Shown here piece after piece: positions 16,454 to 22,619 of a stretch of 22,619 nucleotides of DNA. Positions within the stretch are counted from its first letter, which is position 1. Each line of letters opens with the position of its first letter. Both the position numbers and the translations under genes were made by a program. Where the stretch lies: NCBI GenBank assembly GCA_964533865.1, contig CAZHRC010000024.1, positions 1 to 22,619 on the forward strand, read 5' to 3'. This DNA comes from CAZHRC01 sp964533865. GTDB lineage: Bacteria > Bacillota > Clostridia > Tissierellales > Peptoniphilaceae. Below the pieces are notes generated by a model. It made no database searches. It saw only the letters and a program-made list of their open reading frames with translations, and had not been told where the DNA came from.

Positions 16454-18022
16454 ATGACGGACACTTTCCAAACGTCAATTGCGATGACGCTCTACATGTC
16501 AGTGGTCATTGGAATTGGCATTTACTTCGCGAAACGTGCAAACGAGAGTAGCGAAAACTATTTTCTAGGAGGCAGGTCTCTTGGTCCTTGGGTGACGGCG
16601 ATGAGCGCAGAAGCCTCGGATATGAGCGGTTGGTTATTGATGGGTCTGCCAGGAGTGGCCTACTTTTACGGTCTTAGTGACGCTGTGTGGACGGCGATTG
16701 GCTTAGGTTTGGGGACCTATGTGAACTGGCTTATCGTTGCGAAACGCTTACGAGTGTATTCCCACGTGGCCAATGATTCGATCACTATACCGGACTACTT
16801 CAGTTTCCGATTTAAAGAAAAGAACCCGGTCATAATGACCATTGCGGCTTTATTTATCCTTATTTTCTTTACCGTGTACGCGTCCAGTTGTTTTGTGACC
16901 GTAGGAAAACTGTTTAGCACGTTGTTTGGCTATTCCTATGTGTCGATGATGATTGTGGGAGCGATCTTTGTTGTGGTGTACACTTTTATCGGAGGCTTTT
17001 TAGCAGAGTCGGCTTCGGATTTCATGCAAGCCATAGTCATGGTGATTGCGCTAGTGGTGATCATTGCCATGGGTACAAATGCTGCAGGCGGAGTAAATGC
17101 AGTTCTCGAAAACGCCAAGAGCATTCCTGGATTCTTTGATTTCTTTGGTATCGCCAATCCGACTGTAGTCGATGGAGTTCAACAAGTCGCAAACGGCCAA
17201 CCTCAATTTGGACCAGCCAACCCCTACGGCTTTTTAACCATCATCTCCACCATGAGTTGGGGATTGGGGTATTTTGGTGTGCCGCAAGTGTTATTGCGTT
17301 TTATGGCGATACGTCGCACCGATGAAATCACCTTATCTCGTCGCGTGGCTACGATATGGGTCATCATTTCCTTGACCTGTGCGGTCTTTATCGGCATCGT
17401 CGGGCGCAAATTGTTCCCAGCAGAATTATTGACCAGTGGTGCGGCGGAAAATATCTTTATCGTCCTTAGCCGCAACCTGTTGCCGCCATTTATCGGTGGA
17501 TTGATCATGGCGGGGATACTCGCTGCTACCATCAGTTCCTCCGACTCCTACTTGCTCATCGCATCGAGCGCTGTGGCAAAGAACCTCTACCAACATATCT
17601 TCAAAAAAGACGCCACAGACGCACAAGTGATGAATGTATCGCGTATTACATTGGTGCTCATCTCCTTGTTGGGAATCCTGCTTGCACTAGATGAACAATC
17701 GGTGATCTTCACCATCGTATCCTTTGCTTGGGCAGGTTTCGGGGCGACATTTGGTCCGCTCATGCTGTTTTCCCTGTTCTGGAAAGACATCACAAGAGAA
17801 GGTGCCATCGCAGGTATGCTTGGTGGAGGTATCACCGTCTTTGTGTGGAAGCTGTTGATCAAACCTATGGGTGGTGTTTTTGGTATCTACGAGCTCATGC
17901 CAGCGTTTCTCATCTCTTGTTTGTTTATCGTCGTCGTTTCAAAAATGACCACAGTGGACAAAGAAGTGGCAGAACAACACAGAGAATACGAAAAGCAATA
18001 CGCAGAGATTATCGGAAAATAG
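16454..18022 (+). CDS. putP: Sodium/proline symporter (SSS family, PutP-like)
   Basis: This 522-aa inner-membrane transporter belongs to the sodium:solute symporter family and probably takes up L-proline with Na+. About 13 hydrophobic segments are visible. SENYFLGGRSLGPWVTAMSA, SDMSGWLLMGLPG and SITIPDYFSFRF near the N-terminus are the usual PutP signatures, and ISSSDSYLLIASSAVAKNLY in the second half corresponds to the Na+-site helix. Length is normal for PutP. ATG 16454 follows TAGGAGGAGA (16441-16450). The gene has its own strong promoter and a hairpin behind it, so it is likely monocistronic. Proline specificity is inferred from family resemblance; related symporters carry other solutes. 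Confidence 0.88.
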   Translation: MTDTFQTSIAMTLYMSVVIGIGIYFAKRANESSENYFLGGRSLGPWVTAMSAEASDMSGWLLMGLPGVAYFYGLSDAVWTAIGLGLGTYVNWLIVAKRLRVYSHVANDSITIPDYFSFRFKEKNPVIMTIAALFILIFFTVYASSCFVTVGKLFSTLFGYSYVSMMIVGAIFVVVYTFIGGFLAESASDFMQAIVMVIALVVIIAMGTNAAGGVNAVLENAKSIPGFFDFFGIANPTVVDGVQQVANGQPQFGPANPYGFLTIISTMSWGLGYFGVPQVLLRFMAIRRTDEITLSRRVATIWVIISLTCAVFIGIVGRKLFPAELLTSGAAENIFIVLSRNLLPPFIGGLIMAGILAATISSSDSYLLIASSAVAKNLYQHIFKKDATDAQVMNVSRITLVLISLLGILLALDEQSVIFTIVSFAWAGFGATFGPLMLFSLFWKDITREGAIAGMLGGGITVFVWKLLIKPMGGVFGIYELMPAFLISCLFIVVVSKMTTVDKEVAEQHREYEKQYAEIIGK

Positions 18023-18033
18023 AAAAGACTATG

Positions 18034-18075
18034 CCATGCTCCGCGCTTTTTAGAGACGGAGCATGGAATTTATAT
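18034..18075 (+). terminator. Probable terminator of putP
   Basis: A 10-bp perfect stem (CCATGCTCCG 18034-18043, CGGAGCATGG 18057-18066) lies 11 bases after the stop. The tract behind it is only AATTTAT, so termination may be incomplete and some transcripts could reach the tRNA. Confidence 0.65.
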
Positions 18076-18082
18076 GGTGTTC

Positions 18083-18111
18083 TTGCTTTTTTTGTAAAAT
18101 TCATGTAATAT
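18083..18111 (+). promoter_or_regulatory. Promoter of tRNA-Ser
   Basis: TTGCTT (18083-18088), a 17-base spacer and TAATAT (18106-18111) place the transcription start about 7 bases before the mature tRNA. Confidence 0.7.
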
Positions 18112-18124
18112 GATAGAAGTGCAT

Positions 18125-18213
18125 GGAGAGGTATCGAAGAGGTCATAACGGGGCTGACTCGAAATCAGTTTGGGAGCAATCCCACGCGGGTTCGAATCCC
18201 GCCCTCTCCGCCA
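18125..18213 (+). tRNA. tRNA-Ser (anticodon CGA)
   Basis: The acceptor stem GGAGAGG (18125-18131) pairs with CCTCTCC (18203-18209), followed by discriminator G and an encoded CCA (18211-18213). The anticodon arm is GCTGA-CTCGAAA-TCAGT, giving anticodon CGA, which reads UCG. The long variable arm (GGGAGCAATCCC) marks a class II tRNA, as expected for serine, and GGTTCGAATCC forms the T arm. Encoded alone with its own promoter and terminator. Confidence 0.96.
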
Positions 18214-18220
18214 TAATGAG

Positions 18221-18261
18221 CAGCCTCAATTGACTTAGGTCGATTGAGGTTGTTTGCTTTT
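18221..18261 (+). terminator. Rho-independent terminator of tRNA-Ser
   Basis: A 13-bp stem with two wobble pairs (CAGCCTCAATTGA 18221-18233, TCGATTGAGGTTG 18240-18252) has a 6-base loop and is followed by TTTGCTTTT. Confidence 0.88.
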
Positions 18262-18344
18262 AGAGATGATCGGAGAAAGAAGAATAGGTACATAACATAG
18301 GCGATTCATTGGTCGGGGTATAAGAGCTAAAGGAAAGGTCAAAA

Positions 18345-18523
18345 CCCTCCCTCAGTCTCGGCAAAGAGCGCCGAGCCAGCTCCCTCGGAGATGGAACCTG
18401 ACGGACGCCACTTTCCAGGTGGCTAAGAAGACCTTGACCTTCACGTTCTTGACCCTAATGCACTTGCCCTTGACCTTAGCTCCATCCCCGAGGGAGCTGT
18501 CTGCGCAGCAGACTGAGGGAGGG
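18345..18523. repeat. Intergenic repeat cluster D (inverted pair)
   Basis: An inverted core (18345-18398) with a CTCGGC-AAAGAGC-GCCGAG inner hairpin is followed by a GCCACTTTCCAGGTGGC hairpin (18407-18423), hexamer-rich sequence, and a forward core (18479-18523) with the GTCTGC/GCAGAC inner hairpin. It is the same back-to-back layout as cluster C, but the two inner-stem types have swapped places. I do not see the shared terminus found in A, B and C. Confidence 0.85.
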
Positions 18524-18580
18524 TCTTGACCTTACTCCTCGCTCTTATGAAACTGTTAAACGAACCAGAAAGGACATCAC

Positions 18581-19474
18581 ATGACGAACAAAACTAAAGC
18601 AACACTCGCCATTACACTCCAAGCACTCATTATCGGTTTTTCGTTTTTAATCGTAAAAATCGCTTTCATTAGCGCTGATGCGATCACTATGCTAGGCCAT
18701 CGATTTTTGGTGGCAGCTGTTGCGGTGAATATTTTCAGAATCGCAAAACCCGGTGCTTTCTCCATCGACAAATCAGGGTGGCTGGCGATTTTGCCTTTGA
18801 GCCTCATCTACCCCATCGGTTTTTTCTTCTTCCAAACGATGGGATTGAGAAGCGTACCTACATCGGAAGCGGGCATCATCTATGCGGTGTCTCCTATACT
18901 AACCCTTCTCGTCGCTCGGTTGGTGCTAAAAGAAAGCGCCACCGCGAAACAAAAAGGTTTTATGCTCCTATCGGTGGCGGGACTGATATTTATCAACGTG
19001 ATGAACGGGTTCAATACGGGAGATTATAGTTACACTGGGTTTCTCTTTATCCTCATCTCCGCGATTTGCTTCGCCGTTTACAACGTCTTCGCGAGAAAAC
19101 TCTCAAAAACCCACACCGTAGCCGACATCGTTTACGTCATGAGTATCGCAGGCTTTTTCTTCTTCAACGGATTATCTCTCTTTCAGCATCTTAGCACTGG
19201 GACGCTAAGCACCTTTTTTCAACCTTTCGCTGTGCCATCTTACCTATTCGCCATGTTTTACCTCGGGGTGTTGTCTTTACTCCTCACCTCTTTCCTTTCC
19301 ACTTACGCCCTCGCCACCTTAGAAGCGGGTAGAGTAGGCTTGTTTAATAACCTTTCTACAGTGGTAAGTATTATAGCAGGGGCGTTGTTTTTAAAAGAAC
19401 CCCTACTCACCCACCACTTCATCGGCATCGTCGCGATACTGACGGGAACCATTGGGTTTAATCTGTCGAGATAA
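18581..19474 (+). CDS. EamA/DMT superfamily permease
   Basis: This 297-aa integral membrane protein of the drug/metabolite transporter superfamily has two EamA repeats of five helices each. The first (about 1-135) contains GFSFLIVKIAF, GHRFLVAAV and SEAGIIYAVSPILTLLVARLVLKE; the second (about 150-297) contains FILISAICFAVYNVFARKL and ends EAGRVGLFNNLSTVVSIIAGALFLKEPL...GIVAILTGTIGFNLSR. Length and the duplicated GLFNNL/LKE motifs are standard. Members export amino acids, metabolites or drugs; the substrate cannot be told here. ATG 18581 follows AAAGGA (18569-18574). It sits immediately after repeat cluster D, and no clear promoter is visible between them. A weak inverted repeat (AATTCGT...ACGAATT) follows the stop but has no good T run. 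Confidence 0.9.
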   Translation: MTNKTKATLAITLQALIIGFSFLIVKIAFISADAITMLGHRFLVAAVAVNIFRIAKPGAFSIDKSGWLAILPLSLIYPIGFFFFQTMGLRSVPTSEAGIIYAVSPILTLLVARLVLKESATAKQKGFMLLSVAGLIFINVMNGFNTGDYSYTGFLFILISAICFAVYNVFARKLSKTHTVADIVYVMSIAGFFFFNGLSLFQHLSTGTLSTFFQPFAVPSYLFAMFYLGVLSLLLTSFLSTYALATLEAGRVGLFNNLSTVVSIIAGALFLKEPLLTHHFIGIVAILTGTIGFNLSR

Positions 19475-19539
19475 TTGAGAGTGAATTCGTCAAAAAGTGA
19501 TGAAATAACGAATTTATAGATAGTCATCTACGATTCGCC

Positions 19540-19568
19540 TTGTAAAAGCAATATACTCCTACTAAAAT
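19540..19568 (+). promoter_or_regulatory. Promoter of the second CWB2 gene
   Basis: TTGTAA (19540-19545), a 17-base spacer and TAAAAT (19563-19568) imply a start near 19575 and a leader of about 118 nt. Confidence 0.55.
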
Positions 19569-19589
19569 AATTATAAATAGCAACAAAGT

Positions 19590-19675
19590 ACTTATGGCAA
19601 ACGCGAGTTAGACAGTTATTTAACAACTGTCCGTGTGTTAATGTTAGTAGTCCTAGGTCGAAGTGTACCGTAGGA
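19590..19675 (+). promoter_or_regulatory. Structured leader of the second CWB2 gene
   Basis: It begins with ACTTATGGCAAACG (19590-19603), nearly the same as the motif at 3258-3273. A 7-bp stem follows (GACAGTT 19611-19617, AACTGTC 19625-19631), then a second hairpin (TCCTAGGT 19651-19658 with ACC-G-TAGGA 19667-19675) ends 8 bases before the ribosome binding site. Possible RNA-level control; no known riboswitch class fits. Confidence 0.45.
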
Positions 19676-19692
19676 TAGTATTAGGAGGAATT

Positions 19693-19860
19693 ATGAAACA
19701 AAGTTTGAAAAGAGTAATCGCTTCTGCATTGGCAGTGCTGTTGGTGCTGTTTCCGCTAGGGAGCAACGTTGCTCACGCTCAAGCACCGATAGAAATTAAT
19801 TTTGGGTCTGTAACCCTATTAGAAGGCGGCGAATTCGCTGAGGTGGATGTTACCATATAA
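19693..19860 (+). pseudogene. 5' fragment of the second CWB2 gene: signal peptide, then frameshift
   Basis: ATG 19693 follows AGGAGGAA (19683-19690) and encodes a Sec signal peptide (MKQSLKR, hydrophobic core, likely cleavage AHA/Q near residue 29). A short mature stretch follows, INFGSVTLLEGGEFAEVDVTI, then TAA at 19858-19860. This stretch is the first strand of a cohesin-like module. Skipping the single T at 19858 reads VTI-KNNPGLQFSSIALQYD, which is just what a cohesin-like module should look like, so the gene is split by one extra base. The rest lies in the frame ending at 21883. Confidence 0.85.
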
Positions 19861-21883
19861 GAACAATCCTGGCCTTCAATTTTCTTCGATTGCATTGCAA
19901 TACGACAAAAGCGTCTTGGAGTTACAAAAAGACACGCCTGCAGTGGCATTAAAAGAAGCGCTGGCAATTGGCGAAGATGTTCTAGGAGTGATGATGGGTA
20001 ACGGAACAAATGACCTAACGCGGACAATGCGATTCAAGGTTTTAGATCCGTCTAAATCAGGTGCCTTTGATATCGTAGTTGCCGATAAGGTCGGAGATAA
20101 AGAGACAATTCTTTCTACCGTTGCGGCGGGACCGATTGATTTCAAAGATCCAGCAAAAGTCGCTATTAATAAAGGTTCAGTGACGATACCAAAAGTGCCA
20201 GAAATCACAACTAAAGAGATTAATGTGGTCGAAAAGATTCCGTTTGAAACCAAAAACGAAAATGATCCAACCCTCGACAGAGGTACTACAAAAGTTAAAC
20301 AAGAAGGCGTCGATGGAGAGACTACTATTGTATATGCAGTAACGATGACGGATGGCGTAGAAACCAGTCGAGTCGAAAAAGACCGAAACATCACTTTGAA
20401 ACCGGTAGATAAGATCGTATTAAATGGAACGAAAGATATCGTTGAAATCAAGGAAGAAACCCGCAAGGAAGTTATTCCTTTTGGTACGATTACAAAGAAT
20501 ACCGATACTTTAGAGGTCGGACAAACTGCTGTTGAAGTTACAGGGGTCGATGGGGAAAGATCCATCGTTGAGAAGATCACCCGCACAAACGGTGTCGTAA
20601 CAAATGTGGAACTCATGTCTGCTAAAGTGACAAAAGAGCAGGTGGATAAAGTTGTACTCGTTGGCACTAAGGCTCCTGTCGATGTTACAGCACCGATTAT
20701 CACCAGACTTTATAGTTCAACGGTGAGCAGCGGAAACGCGATGAAGATTGAAATCAAAGTTGATGACGAAGCTGCAAAAATTACGGTAACGGGTCTACCA
20801 GAAGGAGTGACTTACGACCCTGCAACCCGAGAGATCTCTGGAACACCCACGAAAGAAGGCACCTACTCCATTACGGTCAAAGCGGTAGATCCAGCAAATA
20901 ATTCTTCGGAGCAAACTTTTGATATCGTGGTTAACGCACAATCAGAAGTCGCACCTAATGATGATAAAAAAGAAACAGAAGTCTCCGCGAAAACCTCAAC
21001 GCGGATAAGTGGCGACAATCGCTTCTTAACGGCTGTTGAGATTTCAAAAGCGAACTATACAACAGTCGACACCGTTTTAATTGTAGACGGTCACAACTAC
21101 CCAGATGCGTTGGCAGCTACCGTATTTGGTCATGTGAAGAAAGCACCAATTTTATTGGGTACGACAAATGCCATTCCAAAGGAAACCCTTGATGAAGTAT
21201 CGAGACTAGGGGCTAAGAACGTCATTATCATCGGTGGAACTTCAGCGATCTCAGAGAAGGCGGCAGAAGCGTTTGGCGACTATGAGGTCACGCGAATTGC
21301 AGGTGCGGACCGTTATGAAACAGCAGACAAGATCGCAGAGCAAATCGTTCAAATAATAGGTAAAAAAGACGCGGTTGTCTTTGCACAAGGCTCAAACTTC
21401 CCAGATGCTTTAAGTGTGAGCGCATTAGCGATTAAAGAGAAAGCGCCACTACTCTTGACTCGACCAGCAGCGTTAACGGAAGGAACGGCAAAGGTGCTCG
21501 CAAGCATCGCCCCCGATAAAATCTATGTAGCAGGTGGTACCGCAGCGGTTGCTCAATCAGTTGAAAAGGATTTTAAAAAAGTAGGTACTGTTCAAAGAAT
21601 AGGCGGAAATGATCGCTATGAAACAGCGGCTCTCATCGCAGCAGTAGCGTACCCAGAGGCGACAAAAGCCGTCGTTGCAAGTGATGTCGAATACATCGAT
21701 GCTATGGTAGCGGGCCCATTAACGGCCATCTACCAAGCACCGATTTTACCAGTGATGAAAAACGCAGTACCGTCAAGTATCGCCGACTACATCAAAGGCG
21801 AGGGTAAAAAACTCTCATCCTTTATCGTTATCGGTGGCACAGCGGCCATTACAGAAGCTGTGGTAAGTACGCTTACTAAATAA
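19847..21883 (+). CDS. Second CWB2 cell-surface protein, main body (cohesin-like, G5, Ig, CWB2)
   Basis: The 678-codon frame is the body of a wall-anchored secreted protein; its true start is 19693, before a one-base frameshift at 19858. Order: the rest of a cohesin-like module (about 6-100); two G5 domains (about 120-275, with GVDGETTIVYAVT and GVDGERSIVEKIT, each ending in DKIVL-GT or DKVVLVGT); a putative Ig-like module (GLPEGVTYDPATREISGTP, about 300-365); and three CWB2 repeats (about 385-678) with RISGDNRFLTA, RIAGADRYETA and RIGGNDRYETA. CWB2 triplets bind the cell wall non-covalently. ATG 19847 could start a cytoplasmic form, as GAGGTG lies directly before it, but the spacing of one base is too short. 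A strong terminator follows. Confidence 0.88.
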   Translation: MLPYKNNPGLQFSSIALQYDKSVLELQKDTPAVALKEALAIGEDVLGVMMGNGTNDLTRTMRFKVLDPSKSGAFDIVVADKVGDKETILSTVAAGPIDFKDPAKVAINKGSVTIPKVPEITTKEINVVEKIPFETKNENDPTLDRGTTKVKQEGVDGETTIVYAVTMTDGVETSRVEKDRNITLKPVDKIVLNGTKDIVEIKEETRKEVIPFGTITKNTDTLEVGQTAVEVTGVDGERSIVEKITRTNGVVTNVELMSAKVTKEQVDKVVLVGTKAPVDVTAPIITRLYSSTVSSGNAMKIEIKVDDEAAKITVTGLPEGVTYDPATREISGTPTKEGTYSITVKAVDPANNSSEQTFDIVVNAQSEVAPNDDKKETEVSAKTSTRISGDNRFLTAVEISKANYTTVDTVLIVDGHNYPDALAATVFGHVKKAPILLGTTNAIPKETLDEVSRLGAKNVIIIGGTSAISEKAAEAFGDYEVTRIAGADRYETADKIAEQIVQIIGKKDAVVFAQGSNFPDALSVSALAIKEKAPLLLTRPAALTEGTAKVLASIAPDKIYVAGGTAAVAQSVEKDFKKVGTVQRIGGNDRYETAALIAAVAYPEATKAVVASDVEYIDAMVAGPLTAIYQAPILPVMKNAVPSSIADYIKGEGKKLSSFIVIGGTAAITEAVVSTLTK

Positions 21884-21903
21884 CAACGCTAGCATAGCGG
21901 GAT

Positions 21904-21940
21904 AGGCCTCGGAAAGATATCTGACCGAGGCCTGTTTTTT
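21904..21940 (+). terminator. Rho-independent terminator of the second CWB2 gene
   Basis: A 9-bp stem (AGGCCTCGG 21904-21912, CCGAGGCCT 21925-21933) is followed by G and six T's. Confidence 0.92.
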
Positions 21941-22163
21941 AAGAAAGTATTGGAGGAATAAAGATCTAAGCATGATTTCGTTTGAATCTGTGGGTTTTAT
22001 AACAAGTCGTAATGACTGACCCTATGGACCGTAATTTGGGTGACAGTTCAAACAAAAGGGATCCGATAGTGCTGGTGATCGTCAGTGCTGAAAAGGCAAT
22101 GGTTTAAATTGTACATAAGATACTATTATTGTGTGATAAGACATAAAATGGGAGGAAGTTTTG
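21941..22163. other. Intergenic region before the LRR gene
   Basis: I see no gene. An isolated TTGGAGGAAT (21950-21959) resembles a ribosome binding site, but no sizeable frame follows it. A weak promoter candidate is TTGTAC (22109-22114) with TGTGAT (22132-22137). The LRR gene's ribosome binding site GGAGGAAG is at 22151-22158. Confidence 0.4.
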
Positions 22164-22619
22164 ATGAACGTGCGCAAGTGGACAGTGTTGTTAGCAATGG
22201 TGCTATCGTTGGTGATTTGTGGAGGGGTGCGAGTGGAGGCAGCGACCCCGGAGAGTGATTTCATTTTTGATACTTATTCAGGAGCGGGAAGGATAAGTGG
22301 ATACCATGGAAAAGAAACTGAGGTGGTTATTCCTGAAACGATTAATGGAATAACGGTTGATGAGATTGGCGCTTATGCTTTTCAAAATAAAGGTCTGACA
22401 TCGGTAGAGTTACCAGAGGGCATTCAGAAAATCGGGCAAGGATCCTTCCAAAACAACAAGATTAGCGTAATCGAGTTTCCAGATACTGTTACAAGAATCG
22501 AGGATTATGCCTTAACAACAATCAAATTAAATCGATAAAATTGCCAAAAGTATTAGAGTACTTATCAGGTTTTAATGGCAATCAAATAGAATAGATCGAT
22601 ATTCCCAAGAGTGTAAAAA
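22164..22619 (+). pseudogene. BspA-like leucine-rich-repeat surface protein, 5' part, disrupted
   Basis: ATG 22164 follows GGAGGAAG (22151-22158) and encodes a Sec signal peptide (hydrophobic core TVLLAMVLSLVI, likely cleavage VEA/A near residue 26). BspA-type LRR_5 repeats follow: GITVDEIGAYAFQNKGLTSVELPEGIQKIGQGSFQNNKISVIEFPDTV, shown here with its consensus spacing. The frame stops at 22536-22538. One base out of register the repeats continue as NNNQIKSIKLPKVLEYL, so a base is missing near TT 22512-22513. That continued frame then meets TAG at 22592-22594, where a serine codon is expected (NQIE-S-IDIPKSV), and runs off the window. Such proteins are surface adhesins. It is a decaying or switched-off copy, or an assembly error. 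Confidence 0.75.

Noticed and set aside
19847..19849. ATG 19847 as the real start of the second CWB2 protein
   Set aside because: It would remove the signal peptide and the first cohesin-like strand, and its Shine-Dalgarno-like GAGGTG is only one base away; a frameshift explains the data better.

Overview
The window looks like a piece of a draft or scaffolded genome of a Gram-positive anaerobe (Bacillota, probably Clostridia/Tissierellia). The indications are strong AGGAGG ribosome binding sites, a class A flavodiiron protein, Firmicutes-type DegV and Usp proteins, a trehalose PTS, and two secreted proteins that end in three cell-wall-binding type 2 (CWB2) repeats. The Rib, G5, Ig-like and BspA-type LRR modules would fit a Peptoniphilaceae-like host, but I cannot fix the genus from sequence alone. 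All genes lie on the + strand.

Layout. 1-300: intergenic repeat cluster A. 302-3169: degV, a universal stress protein gene and a flavodiiron protein gene (fprA-like), separated by strong hairpin terminators. 3212-11840: a promoter, a structured leader and a giant repeat-rich CWB2 surface protein gene. That gene is interrupted by a frameshift just after the signal peptide and by a 100-N scaffold gap inside a 261-bp tandem repeat. 11898-12365: repeat cluster B. 12444-15617: a trehalose operon (treP-treC, overlapping by one base) behind a promoter with a palindrome in its spacer. 15676-15914: repeat cluster C. 16022-18066: a small CC-motif (HesB/IscA-like) protein gene and a putP-like Na+/solute symporter gene with a near-consensus promoter. 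18083-18261: tRNA-Ser(CGA) with promoter and terminator. 18345-18523: repeat cluster D. 18581-19474: an EamA/DMT permease gene. 19540-21940: a second CWB2 surface protein gene (cohesin-like, G5, Ig-like, CWB2), also frameshifted just after the signal peptide. 22164-22619: the start of a BspA-like LRR surface protein gene with a frameshift and a nonsense codon.

Three patterns stand out. (1) All three secreted surface-protein genes are broken near their 5' ends or early, by single-base changes that I can pinpoint, while all eight cytoplasmic or membrane genes are intact. This could be phase-variation-like switching, pseudogenisation, or assembly error confined to paralogous, repetitive genes. 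(2) Four intergenic clusters carry the same modular element: GAGGGAG direct repeats flanking a hairpin, TTGACC-type hexamers, and in three clusters a shared terminus. The hairpin stem sequence changes between copies while pairing is mostly kept. (3) The two CWB2 genes share a short leader motif (ACTTA-TGG-CAAACG) just downstream of their promoters, each followed by a hairpin.

Functionally, the window joins trehalose uptake and breakdown, O2/NO detoxification with stress response, solute transport, and cell-surface display. Apart from treP-treC, the genes appear to be mostly independent transcription units.
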